Made by a program: the position numbers and the translations under genes
Shown here: in pieces, positions 29,096 through 39,918 of the stretch
How positions within the stretch are numbered: position 1 is the stretch's first letter
Layout of the letters: every line of letters starts with the position of its first letter
Notes under the pieces: model-generated
What the model saw: only the letters and a program-made list of their open reading frames with translations
Databases searched by the model: none
Told to the model about the DNA's origin: nothing
NCBI RefSeq assembly: GCF_029407905.1
Contig: NC_073630.1
Location: 49,997,001 to 50,061,000, forward strand
Reading direction: 5' to 3'
Origin: Bubalus kerabau
Taxonomy: Eukaryota > Chordata > Mammalia > Artiodactyla > Bovidae
Length of the DNA: 64,000 nucleotides

Positions 29096-31020
29096 GCCTC
29101 TTCACTTAGTAAAAGTGATAGTTTTTAACTAACCTCACTATTTCCAGGTTGGCATTAACTCACAAATGGTTTGAGAATTAGCCTTACTGTTTTTGAAGCA
29201 CAGGGTCAAGATTTCTCTCTACCGTTGAGAAGACCTTCTACACCAAATTGCAAATGGGCTCATCAGATTCTGCTGTCCGTGCTGATGAAGATCAAAATGT
29301 TCATATGCAGTCATATTTACAAGACACAGAAGCCTACATTACATGATCACGGGTCATAACGTCCAGAGATCTTTGAGCGTCTTTGGTGAATTGCTGTACC
29401 CAGGAGTCAGAGGAATGCTGAAAGAGTTTTAAAACTCTTTGATTGGGGCAAGGGGAGTCTACTTTTAATTGGGTTCTGCAAATTCAGAAAATTATCACAG
29501 AAACCTAAAACTCAAATAAGTGGTGTCCAGCTGCGAATGAGATTCACAGACAACTCTCAGAGCTGAGAGAGGCAGACCCTTCGCCTTAAGTTTCTCTGCT
29601 TCTCTGTGGCCTGCCTCTAGGAAGACTGTGTTTTCTCCTTCCTGTGATTGTAGGTCCAAATGGAGCAAACGATGCACATGGTACTTCTAGGGGATAGGAC
29701 TGTAGACTCAAGGTGATCAGAGAAGCAAAACAGATCATCAGAAATGTTACGGACACAAAGGTGTGCACACATACACATACACACACACACACACAACCGC
29801 ACCCTGCTCTGATAATACTTCAACCAAACCAAGGAGTCTTTTTTTGGAACGTGATGTTTAACTTTGTCTATCATGTGGTCTGAACATTAGCCAAGTGTGC
29901 TTAGAGAGCAGAGCTTTGGGCATAATCCCTGGAGACTGGGTCACTGAGGACAAGCAGAGAAAGACTTGGCTTTGTGGGTCAGTGCAAAAAACACTTTGCT
30001 TTTTTTTTTTTTCCTTTTTAAACTTTGTCACAAATGTGGAGATATTTTAAATGCTAGAAAGCAATATGTTAAAGCCCATGAAATACTTTGTTTCCTGAGT
30101 TATCAGAAAAAAATGCTTGCAAGCCCCTGTTTTGTTTGCTCACTGTGAGTGGTTCATTACTGTGTTGCTTTGAAACAGTGCCCATCCCTCTTGCTCACTC
30201 CTTTGACACAGCTGATTACCTCTTCAGTTTTGAAATTCTCTGTTCTCGTGGCCTCTGGGACACCAAACTTTCCGGCTGCTTTCTCAGTCTGCCTTGCTGG
30301 TTCCTTCTCAGCTCCCCAATCTGCAAACTTTTGATAGTCCCAGGGCCAAGACCCATCCCCTCCTCCCCAGCCTTACTCCTCCCATGGTGATCTCTCTACC
30401 AATCAGATGACCCTCCCAATCTACTACCCTGATTGCTTCTTTGATTTTCTTATCTTTTTCCTGTTTTCCATTTCTTTGTCTTTTTATTTCATTTTTCAGA
30501 GAGATTTCCTCTACTTTTCCTTCCAGCCCTTCTTTGTGTTTTTTCCATCTTGGCTCTAATTTTAAGTCTTCAAAAGCTCTTTCTTGTTCTTTTTTTCTTA
30601 AATTGTGTTCTTGGTATATTTTATGAATACAGTATTTTCAGATGAAGTATTTGTCATAAGATCCATTTTAAGAGAGTTTCTGACTCAGGAGGTCTGGATT
30701 GGGGACCCAAGAAATTGCATTTCTAACCAGTTTCTATGTGATGCTGATCTCAGGACCTCATATTGAGAACCATAGGTCAAGGAGTATCTTGACCAAAGGT
30801 CAAGGTCATATCTGCCTTTCCTTTACAACTTTTTCTCAATTGTGATTTGATACAAAACAAGAACAACCCTGAATAGCCTGGAATGCAGCCAAGATGCTCA
30901 GAGAACAAGATATAAACATTTCTTTGTTTTAGAAATCAACAGTGATGCATTTGAACCTGTACTTGCAAGAGCATGAACATGGACTCAGTATGTGAATAAC
31001 ACGTTGCCTGACCACAGGAA
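29096..31020. other. Intergenic sequence with a CA microsatellite; otherwise unrecognised
   Basis: Contains the CA repeat at 29761-29796 and a T-rich stretch, 30430-30640, that looks like an old LINE-like remnant. No gene is supported. Confidence 0.45.
29761..29796. repeat. CA microsatellite (imperfect)
   Basis: Alternating GTGTGCACACATACACATAC followed by a pure CA run. It is a likely length-variable site. Confidence 0.85.
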
Positions 31021-31090
31021 GTTCACCTAACCTCCTTGACCTCTATCTCCTCATCTGTAAAGTGAGGGGACTAACAGATAGTCTTGAGGA
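31021..31090 (+). repeat. MIR SINE core fragment
   Basis: Contains CTCCTCATCTGTAAAGTGAG, the conserved MIR core phrase. Confidence 0.7.
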
Positions 31091-31194
31091 GCGTCTAGCT
31101 GGAAGATTCTATGATCTGACCCTACCATCAAAAGCTTGAATGCTGCTACTAGAAAACAGAAGTTGGTGCTACTCGCTGAACATTTATGTTCTAG

Positions 31195-31335
31195 GAATTA
31201 TGCTAAATTGTTTACCTGTTGGATCACATTTCTAAAGCTCTCAAGAACACTGGGGAGCAAGACTTAACATTCCCACTTCATAGACAAGGACACCGAGGCT
31301 CAGAGAGCCTATCTCGTTCAAAAGCACACTGAATT
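31195..31335 (-). repeat. MIR SINE (antisense)
   Basis: Reverse-oriented core: CACTTCATAGACAAGGACAC followed by GAGGCTCAGAGAGCC. Confidence 0.65.
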
Positions 31336-31547
31336 ATGTCTGAGCTGGAGAAGGTAGCATGGCTGGGAAAGGAATATGAGCATGAGAGATGCAAAGACTT
31401 GGGCGGAAGTTCAGATTTCCTCTTTCACTGCTGGCTAGCTTTAGGGTCTTGGACACCTCACTTTATTTCTCTAAATCTCATATCTGTTTCCTCCTCAGTA
31501 AAAGAAAAAAAAAAGATAATGATACCTGCTTCATTGAGGCTGTTGAC

Positions 31548-32213
31548 TTAAAAAATATTCACAACCTAAAAGTTGAGAGTTATGTTTTACTCGAGAATTT
31601 TCAGGACTTCAGAGAACTGCTCTGAGGTGAGGGGAAGAAGCCAGGTTACATACAAGTTTTGCAACAAAGGGCAGGTAATCTGAACATCAAAAGATTATTG
31701 TTAATTAAAGAAGGTAGATAACCTGAGTTAAGGAACTTAGCACTTTTGTCTATACAGGAAGAGGTGAGTTTGGGATCACTGAAAGCTGTCTGCGGCCAGT
31801 ATTCTGTTTTTCACATTCTCAGCTTCCTTGGGGCTCGCTACAGGGAGTGGCTGTATTCTGATGACTGCTTTGCTGCTCTTCAGTCCCTAAGTTGTGTTCA
31901 ACTCTGTGACCCCATGGACACATTCCAGGCTTCCTGTCCTTCACTGTCTCCTGGAATTTGCTCAAACCCATGTCCATTGAGTCGGTGATGCCATCCAACC
32001 GTCTCATTCTCTGTTGCCTCCTTCTGCCCTCAATCTTTCCCAGTCTCACTCAGGGTCTTTCCCAGCGAGTTAGCTCTTCACATCAGGTCTGATGGCTGCT
32101 AGATCTCAGGTATTCTTCCCGAGTGCCCTCATCAGTTCATACTGGAGGGCTGCAATTTCAATGACTGACATCCTTGTTTACTGACAAATACGGCAGGAAA
32201 TATTCCATTTCTC
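31548..32213 (-). mobile_element. LTR-like element, copy 1, split by a BovB
   Basis: Its reverse complement aligns through most of its length with 35856-36247. Shared landmarks include TCTCAACTT next to the presumed end, AAAACATA, TTCTCTGAAGTCCT, and TGAGAAATGGAATA-like sequence at the far end. The copy is in two parts, 31548-31869 and 32088-32213. The A-rich signal that reads AATAAA in copy 2 is AGTAAA here. I read it as a solo LTR of a ruminant endogenous retrovirus; the family name is not assigned, and no internal retroviral genes are present. Confidence 0.65.
31870..32087 (-). mobile_element. BovB LINE 3' end inserted in LTR copy 1
   Basis: About 218 nt of BovB 3' end in reverse orientation (CCATGTCCATTGAGTCGGTG). 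TCTGATGACTGCT (31857-31869) and TCTGATGGCTGCT (32088-32100) form a 13-bp target-site duplication with one mismatch. Confidence 0.92.
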
Positions 32214-32709
32214 ATGATAAACATAAAAATGCAAGGAACTATGTGAAATGGCTGGCATAAAGTTCACATTCACATAATGCTAAGTTTGATCTGGGTCCCA
32301 TGGAAATGCAGCCACGTCTTTAGGTGGGAGGCAGTGGCTTGGAAGAAAAGAGGCAGGCCCTCATTACATTTGGAGCCACCTTGATTTTCACCCCTCTGGG
32401 GTTTCTCCCCCTTGGAGGCGATGAGGGAAAGTTACCTGTGTCTGAGCAGTCACCTGAATTCTCTAGTGAGAAGGATGAACACTCCCCATTTTCAGCTGCC
32501 CAGAAACCATGTCTGTCATTGTGAATTAAGCTGCACAGAATTCAGGAGGTCCCCTGGAGTAGTAGAGAAGAACTGAGTTGAACTGAGAGGAAACTAGGCA
32601 GATTTCTCCATCTCGCCTGTAGAAGTTGACTCTTAGGATTTTGAATTCCTGCAAAAAACCCAGGCATTTCAACTCAGATGGTTAGAAAGGGGCTTTGTTG
32701 TTGTTGTTC
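32214..32709. other. Intergenic sequence, nothing recognised
   Basis: About 500 nt with short chance ORFs and no recognisable repeat. Confidence 0.5.
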
Positions 32710-33000
32710 TTTTTTTTTTTAACTTTTTATTTTGTGTTGGGGTGTAGCCAGTTAACAATGTTGTGATAGTTTCAGGTGAACAGGGACCCAGCTGTACACA
32801 TACGTGTATCCATTCTCTCCAAAACTCCCCTCCCATCCAGGCTGCCACAAAACACTGAGCGGAGTTCCCTGCGCCACACAGTAGGGCCTTGTTGGTTAAC
32901 TATGTTAAATATAGCAGTGTGTACATGTCCATCTCAAACTCCCTAACCTTTCTCATCCTGCTCCCTCACCACTGTAAGTTCCATCTCTAAGCCTGTGAGT
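32710..33000 (-). mobile_element. L1 3' UTR (antisense)
   Basis: A T-run (poly-A of the reverse strand), then ruminant L1 3' phrases such as GTGATAGTTTCAGGTGAACA and TTAAATATAGCAGTGTGTAC. Confidence 0.8.
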
Positions 33001-34209
33001 CTCAGAAAGGGACTTTTTTTAAAGGATGGAATGAATCCTGGAAGGGACTATACTATGCACAGCAGTGACTGGCTGAGTTAGTATTGCAGTACAGCAGAAG
33101 TTCAAGGACATAGAATTCAAGCAGGAGGTGAAGACTGAATTGGGCCTCCCGTGGCTCCCCAGTTCCCAACCCCGACAAGATCCTTCTCCCCTGCAGGGGA
33201 GCAGGCAGCCTTCCCTGGGGAACAGGTGAGGTCACCAGCAAGCCTTTTTTGTAAACAAGTTCCTTGACTTTCATCTCAGGGAGCTTGAAGCTGTCCTAGT
33301 CAGCGAGATAAGCAGGTAGTGAGGGTCACCCAGGTGTGTGGGATCTCACAGGGCGGAAAGCCTTAGAACCAAAGGGCCTCTCATCCGGGTGTTCCCACAC
33401 TGGGCAAGGACAAGCAGATGCAAACAGTGAAAAATAAATACGTGAAAAGAGTTCAGAAACAAATGTTGATGTTAAACAAAAGGCTCCTTTGAACCCACAG
33501 GAGGACATGTGTAGCCAAACAGAAGCCGGGCTCAGTGGGGGAGTCTGAGGGGATTAGCAGTATCGACTGTTCATTTATTATTGGAGATAACGAAGTTACA
33601 GCTTGATGATAAAATTGCCTCTCAGCGGGTCCCAGTCAGCCCGTCTGGGCCGGCGCGTCATGGTCCCTGGTGGGTGGCCGAGGCATGCAGTGCCACAGGA
33701 TCCTGTGTGTCTGGCTTCCGGAGCCTGCCCTGGACACTAGGACAGGGATAGTGACAGGAAGAGAAACTGCCTTGTCTGAGGCCGGAGGCTGGTGTTCCAG
33801 GAAGCAAACCTGGGGAAATGAGATTCAGTCCCCGGCCCTGCTGGGGCTCTTCCTCTCCAAAGTCCATTTATCTAAAGTTTCTTGACTCACCAAGGGCAGG
33901 GGACTAGGGCCTGGACCCAAACTCATCTGGAGCTGCAGGCAAGACCAGACTTGGGGTGAGGCTGGGGTATGCTCAGGTCCCCAGGCACAGCGGCTCAGAG
34001 ATGGACAGAGAGGGGCAGGCTACTACCATGCTTTAAAGCATGTCCTGTGTTACCAGGTAGAGGAATGACCCTCTTGTCCTGCAGCCAGGAGAAAAGAGAG
34101 CATGGGTCTGTGCTAAGATCTGTGGGTATTCAGAGCGGGCCGTTACTAGCCTCCTCAAACCGGAAACCACAAATGCCCATCAGCTGGTGAGAGAAGAGAA
34201 CAAGCTGTG
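33001..34209. other. Intergenic sequence, nothing recognised
   Basis: 1.2 kb of moderate GC content. Several 60-75 codon open frames on both strands look like chance; no repeat or exon is recognised. Confidence 0.45.
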
Positions 34210-34800
34210 GTCTATCCTTATGTAATAGGTTAAATGGCGGCCCCCAGAGGTCATATCTGTGTGCTGCTCCTTAAAACTGTGAAGGTGTCCTTTTTTGGAA
34301 AAAGAATCTATGCAGATATAATTCGCTGGTGGCTCAGTTGGTAAAGAATCCACCTGCAATGCTGCAGACCCAGGTTCAATCTCTGGGTGGGGAAGATCCC
34401 CTGGAGAAGGAAACGGCAACCCACTCCAGTATTTTTGCCTGGGAAATTCCATGGATGGAGTAGCCTGGAGGGCTACAGTCCATGGGGTCTCAGAGTCGAA
34501 TTCTACTTGGCGACAGTCGATGGGGTCTCAAAGAGTTGACTACTACTTCGTGACTATACCACCACCAGATGTATTCACACTGGATTCTCAAGTGGATCCC
34601 ATATCCAAGGACAAGGAGAGAGGAGGAGGGCGTGGGAGGATGGAGGCAGACTGCAGTGATGGAACTACAAGCCATGGGACACCCTGGTGCCTCCAGAAGC
34701 TGGAGGAGATAAACAAACCTCCCAGAGATGAGGAGGGGGAATGGGCCTGGCCTCCAGAATTATGACAGGATAAGTTTCTAGAAATAAATTTATAAGAAAT
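34210..34800 (+). mobile_element. MLT1-like solo LTR split by a SINE
   Basis: Two pieces, about 34210-34321 and 34567-34800. The right part has GATGGAGGCAGACTGCAGTGATG and CCTGGCCTCCAGAATTATGA, in the order expected for MLT1-type LTRs in sense orientation. The SINE at 34322-34566 separates them. Confidence 0.65.
34322..34566 (+). repeat. Bov-tA SINE inside an MLT1-like LTR
   Basis: Head with GCTGGTGGCTCAGTTGGTAA, Bov-A body, and a partly duplicated 3' end (GGGGTCTCAGAGTCGA and GGGGTCTCAAAGAGTTGACT). Confidence 0.88.
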
Positions 34801-34835
34801 AAACAAGTTCATGGTAGTTCTTCACACAAGGAAAT

Positions 34836-35098
34836 GCTGCTGCTGCTGCTGCGAAGTTGCTTCAGTCGTGTCCAACCCCGTGATGACCCCATAGACGGCA
34901 GCCCACCAGGCTCCCCCATGCCTGGGATTCTCCAGGCAAGAATACTGGAGTGGGTTGCCATTTCCTTCTCCAAAGCATGAAAGTGAAAAGTCCAAGTGAA
35001 GTTGCTTAGTCGTGTCCTTAGCGACCCCATGGACTGCAGCCCACCAGGCTCCTCCATCCATGGGATTTTCCAGGCAAGAGTACTGGAGTGGGGTGCGC
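34836..35098 (-). repeat. Bov-A dimer (ART2A-type) SINE
   Basis: A CTG repeat tail at the left (34837-34851), two Bov-A units joined by GAAAGTGAAAAGTCCAAGTG, ending at GGAGTGGGGTGC. Confidence 0.92.
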
Positions 35099-35708
35099 TA
35101 CTTAGCAGCAAAAAGCAACAGACCAATGATACGTGCACAGTGTGCGCATGTGCGTGTGAAAGTAGTCAGGCACAAAAGACTCCACATTCTGTGATTCCAT
35201 CACAGGACCTAGACAAGGCAAGACGCGGGACACAGACATCACACCAGTGGTTGCCAGGGACCGGGAGAGGGTGGAGGGTTCAATACAGAAGGGGCTCCAG
35301 GGAACTTCTGGTGGGGGAGAAAAATATTTCATATCCTGATTGTAGCCACACACAACTCCACATATTTGTCAAACCCATAGAATTATGCACATAAAAAGAA
35401 TAAAGTTTACTAGATTTAAATGATACCCCAATAAATCTTTTTAAGTGAAAAAATGCCAGGGCAGTGTTTTCAAAATTGTGTACATTGAATAAATGAACAC
35501 TAGCCACACCCAGAATAAAAGAAATGGGGAAAATCTGCCCTCAGCAAAGGTCAGGTCATAGGTCAAATATACTATCCAGTGTAACATTCAAACATTTTGA
35601 TTATATTGGAAACAATTTGTAGGTTTGATTTTTCTCCCTTGGGTAGGATTTTGGGGTTTGCTTGATGATCGCCAAGAAACAAATTGCAAAAATATTAATT
35701 TTACAGGT
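35099..35708. other. Intergenic sequence, nothing recognised
   Basis: About 600 nt, AT-rich in its second half; no repeat or exon recognised. Confidence 0.45.
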
Positions 35709-36325
35709 ACTTTTTTTTTTCACTTTTTAAAAAATTGAAATATAGTTCACTTACAATGTGTGCCAATTTCTGCTGTACAGCAAGGTGACTTGGTTATACA
35801 TATATACATTCTTTTTTTATATTCTATTCCATTATGGTTTGTCACAGGATATTGAGTATTGAGAAATGGAATACTTCCTGCCATATGAGTAAACAAAGGA
35901 GGTCATAGTCATCAGGGATTGCAGCCACCATGGATGGTGAGCCAGTGAGCTCTGAGGGAACTCAGGATGTGAAAACACAGGATACTGGCACCAGAGAGCT
36001 GGGGTGCATATCAAAGGGATGATTTCAGTAAGCCCGGACCTTCCCATATATAGCAAAGCACTGAGTTCCTTAACTTGGGATATCTGGTTTTCTTTAATCT
36101 TTTAATGTTCTCACTGCATGCCCTTTCTTGCAAAACTTCTACGTAACCTGGCTCCTCTGCTTGCCTCTTTGGAGCAGTTCTCTGAAGTCCTAAAAATTTC
36201 CACTGAATAAAACATAGCTCTCAACTTCTAGGTGAATAATTATTAAGTCCACAATATAGTTCCCTGTGCTATACCTTAGGACCTTGTAGTTTATCCATTC
36301 TAAATGTAATAGTTTACATGGACTA
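35709..36325 (-). mobile_element. L1 3' UTR (antisense) split by an LTR-like element
   Basis: The left piece (35709-35855) has TTTCTGCTGTACAGCAAGGTG and CCATTATGGTTTGTCACAGG. The right piece (36250-36325) resumes with ATATAGTTCCCTGTGCTATA and CTTGTAGTTTATCCATTCTA. Together they read as one ruminant L1 3' UTR interrupted at 35856-36247. Confidence 0.8.
35856..36247 (+). mobile_element. LTR-like element, copy 2, inserted in an L1
   Basis: About 390 nt, homologous to the reverse complement of 31548-32213. It has an AATAAA at 36206-36211 shortly before the end shared with copy 1, and a TATATAGCAAAG stretch near 36047 that could be a promoter element. No retroviral coding region is attached, so it is probably a solo LTR. 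The L1 that contains it resumes directly on the other side. Confidence 0.65.
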
Positions 36326-37258
36326 GATAATTTGAAAGGCAAAATGATTAAAATATTTTCAATTAAAACTACCAAAAAAAAAAAAAAAAACCCTGCAAAC
36401 CCATGTTTGACATGGGATGTGGATATTTTATATGAATATGGGATAGGACTGTTCTTTGAGAAAAAGACGGCCAGTCCAATAAGTCTCTCTCCTGCATTCA
36501 CACTCCATCTCATTTCCTGTTTTATTTTCTGTGTAGCCCTTACTGCTCCTGAGTCTCTGCACTTGTACATTGCCTTTCTCTCCTGCTAGAAGGCAAGACC
36601 CGAGAGAAGGGAAGCAGTGTCTGCCATGTTCACTGCCGTGTCCCCCAGAGCCTAGAACAGGGTCTGTGACTGCTCCATAAATACTAGTGGATGAATTTGT
36701 AGAATGAATGCACTCTGTGGGGATTGCTCAGCAGGTGACTGGGCGAGGGGGACTTTGGTGATCCCTGCCAGCGAGCAGTTGTCCAAGAGGCTACTCAAAC
36801 ACACACACGCGCGCGCGCTCATACACACACACTGTTCTATTCTCAAGGACAAACATTAATTCTCAGAGACAATTCTGCCTGCCTGCCCAGAAGGGGTCTC
36901 TGTGGTCCTGTGGGGCAGTGGCAACTCTGAGCAGACTAAAGAACCACCAGCCAGACTTTGGGTCCATCAGTGTAAACCTCAGGGCCCATTCCAGAACCAT
37001 GTTTTTTGATGGCCAGTCCCAAGCCATACTGAGTCTCAGAAGAATCTTTGAAATCAGAGGTTTGTGTGTCTGTGTTTTGGTTTTTTTTTTGAAGGATTTT
37101 TACTTATAGACCCAACTTACCTCTCATACGCACCAAGCAATGCTAGGTGATCTATTGTTCTCCAGTGTTTGCAGACATATTAAAAAAGTATGTCAAATAA
37201 ACACACACACACAAGCATGCTCTTTCTCAGTGTGGGGCAGCAAAAATGGACTTCCTAG
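36326..37258. other. Intergenic sequence with A-run and CA/CG repeat
   Basis: An A-run at about 36374-36391 and the purine-pyrimidine alternation at 36799-36832. Nothing else recognised. Confidence 0.45.
36799..36832. repeat. Compound CA/CG/CA dinucleotide repeat
   Basis: CA units run directly into five GC units (36799-36818, alternating throughout), then TCAT and another CA run. Pure CG dinucleotide runs are rare in vertebrate DNA. Confidence 0.9.
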
Positions 37259-37419
37259 ACTTCACTTTCACTTTTCACTTTCCTACATTGGAGAAGGAAA
37301 TGGCAACCCACTCCAGTGTTCTTGCCTGGAGAATCCCAGGGACGGAGGAGCCTGGTGGGCTTCCGTCTATGGGGTCACACAGAGCTGGACATGACTGAAG
37401 TGACTTAGCAGCAGCAGCA
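37259..37419 (+). repeat. Bov-A (partial ART2A-type) SINE
   Basis: ACTTTCACTTTTCACTTTCC linker, one Bov-A unit, and an AGCAGCAGCA tail; the first unit is missing. Confidence 0.9.
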
Positions 37420-37756
37420 TCTTCTATTGAGTGGGCAGCTGTTCCTACTGCACTTTCTTGCATGTATACACTATGGGCTTGAGTATCTTCAGGAGATGTT
37501 CTCTGACTTTCAGAATTTGATTTTTCCCAAACTCACAGATTATGAAGTAGTAGCCATAAAACCCAACAGAAGCAACATATTCATCCATTGAGGGTATAAC
37601 ATAATTTTTGATTGGAAATTTCATTGTGCTCTGATTTACAATTTAAGCTTTTAAAACATCTGATACAAAACAGTTTATGTTTATTTTCTTGAGATGGAAT
37701 ATTACTGCCAAGTTCATGTTTCCATAACTTTCAGCAAATGTTTTAAGTTACACATC
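37420..37756. other. Intergenic sequence, nothing recognised
   Basis: AT-rich, no feature seen. Confidence 0.5.
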
Positions 37757-37987
37757 GGTTCAGTTCAGTTCAGTTGCTCAGTCGTGTCCGACTCTTTGTG
37801 ACCCCATGGACCGCAGGACGCCAGGCCTCCCTGTCCATCACCAACTCCCGGAATTTACCCAAACTCATGTCCATTATGTCAGTGATGTCATCCAACCATC
37901 TCATCTTCTGTCGTCCCCTGTCCTCCCTGTCCTCCCTCCTCCTCCTGCCCTCAAGCTTTCCCAGCATCAGGGTCTTTTCAATGGGCT
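37757..37987 (-). mobile_element. BovB LINE 3' end
   Basis: Reverse orientation, beginning in repeated CAGTT units and including CAAACTCATGTCCATTATGT. 5' truncated after about 230 nt. Confidence 0.93.
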
Positions 37988-38031
37988 TGGTTAAAATTTA
38001 AGTATATGCAGGTAAATGTAATGTTAAGGGT

Positions 38032-38050
38032 TGGCCAGTAGATGGCAGCA
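38032..38050 (+). promoter_or_regulatory. CTCF-like motif
   Basis: CCAGTAGATGGCAG fits the CTCF core consensus CCASYAGRKGGCRS at every position. The 16-mer TGGCCAGTAGATGGCA recurs on the - strand at 5071-5086. Motif match only. Confidence 0.4.
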
Positions 38051-38209
38051 AGTTTGAACTTGGCCTGGGAAATTGAGTTTCCTGGAACAGATTATGAGCG
38101 TCTGCCAGAGCAGTGAAGGTTTAAAGGTAAACAGGTCTGGATAAAAATGTCCAGTCTCCAGTCCTCATCTTGATGAGCATCTTTGTAAAGTTCATTTACA
38201 TCTCTATGC

Positions 38210-38575
38210 TTTTTGGCATTAATTAAGAAATACACATCGAAACCCCCTCTTGTGCCGGGTGGAGTCATCATGGCAGATGGGGTCACCACCATTCTGAAGT
38301 TATGTTCTGGCACCATCACTTGGGTTGTCATCTCGACAAAGACGGTTCCTCAACGATATCAAAAGCAGGTGTGCCGAGGTACAAAGCCAGGACTTACAGG
38401 GTGGTGTGGAAAGCACCCTTATTTCAGCTCCCCCAAAACGCAAAATGAGTACAACCACTGAGACTGAGAAGCAGGTTCCACACCTCACTAAAGGGAGGGC
38501 TGCACCAGCTAAGAAGACAATGCAGTTTCTGGAAGGTTTAAACATATCTTAACAACGAAAAAAAAACAAAAACAG
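38210..38575 (+). pseudogene. Possible decayed retrocopy, parent unknown
   Basis: This stretch has several CpGs in a CpG-poor area. On the + strand one frame reads 82 codons from 38213 and a second overlapping frame reads 75 codons from 38325 (containing APPKRKMSTTTETEKQVPHL), stopping at a TAA near 38550. An A-rich run (about 38559-38577) follows at once. That layout would fit a retrocopy with one frameshift. I do not recognise the protein, no target-site duplication was found, and an open frame also runs on the other strand. Confidence 0.25.
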
Positions 38576-39414
38576 TTTTATGACACCCAGGCATCAAAGT
38601 TGATTAATGTGCAACAGGCATAGACAAGCCTGGAAAATGTTTGACAGGTGAGTAGGAAGTGACCCTCTCTTTTACCTCTGTCTTCAGGGTGTGTTGACAT
38701 GGTTGAGATTCAGACCTGAGGCTGCCTTGCACTGCCAGTCAGAATGTTGTTCCGTGCTGTTTCCTCAGGTATAGCAGGTGAGCCAGGAGGACAGTAGAGG
38801 AGAGAAGGCCCCTTACTGGTCAGCAAGCCAGCCAGGCTTGGGCTCTTGTGTTGTGAGATGCTTCCCTGGACCCCCCCAAGCCCAGTTGATTGGTCCAGCA
38901 TGGACATCTCATGGGGTGGGTGGTTGTCAATCCAGTGGGGCGGTGGGTGGGGTGCAGCTAGGACTGGAAGGTGCGAAAGCATGGGCAGGAAACAGATCAG
39001 CAGCAATGTTCAGAAACCCGGACTAGGCAGCAAGCACCAGAGTAGGGCTGAAGCAGTAGGAAAGATATAGACCCTTGGACTGGGGCAGGCTCCATCTATC
39101 AACATCTCAACTTTCTCTTTGATGATAAGAATCACCTGGGATGGAGAGAGGTGCTTTCACAAGTAACCAGTCCTCTCCTCCAGAAATTCTAATCAGTAGG
39201 TCTGGGTTGGGGCCTGAGCTTATTTATTTCTAGCAAGCTCCTGTGGGATTCTAATGGGCTAGTCCTTGGACCACACTTCAGGTAGCAAGGAGTCCCTTTC
39301 AACACTATATTCTACAGTGGGTTCATGCCATGGAAAAAACCTGGTCTTGTTTGCAGTGGAGAAAGAAAGCTGGACATTTCTGCAGGACCAATCCTCTGGT
39401 GACCTTGCTCTCAG
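38576..39414. other. Intergenic sequence, nothing recognised
   Basis: About 840 nt of moderate GC content with chance ORFs on both strands. Confidence 0.45.
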
Positions 39415-39590
39415 CTCTTTACGAAAGCTATTTCATTTAACCCTCTCAATAATGAACCTTGGGATTGTTTTATTATCCCCACCACACAGAAAGTGACAAT
39501 GAGGATCAGAGAAGTTGATTATTTGCCCAAGGTTGAACAGTTAACAGGTGAAGGATTTAAGATTCAAACCAACGCTGGATTGGTCCAGTG
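39415..39590 (-). repeat. MIR SINE (antisense)
   Basis: TTTGCCCAAGGTTGAACAGT and neighbouring sequence match the reverse of the MIR core. Confidence 0.6.
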
Positions 39591-39670
39591 CTTATTCATT
39601 AATTAGTTAAAACAAAAAAGCACATTCATTGATCCAAAAAAGAATTACTAAATATATCCATGAATTAAAC

Positions 39671-39888
39671 AGGCTTCCCTGGTGACTCGGTGGTAAAAAA
39701 AATCTGCCTGCCAATGCAGGAAATAAAGGTTCAGTCCCTGGGTTGGGAAGATCTCTAGGAAAAAGAAATGGTAACCCACTCCAGTATTTATGCCTGGAGA
39801 ATTCCATGGACAGAGGAGCCTAGCAAGCGACAGTCCACGGGATCACAAAAGAGTCAGACACAACTTAAAGACTAAACAACAACAACAA
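39671..39888 (+). repeat. Bov-tA SINE with 11-bp target-site duplication
   Basis: Head GGCTTCCCTGGTGACTCGG, Bov-A body, AACAACAACAA tail. ATGAATTAAAC is duplicated at 39660-39670 and 39889-39899. Confidence 0.94.
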
Positions 39889-39918
39889 ATGAATTAAACA
39901 CTGCATAAGACATTAGGA

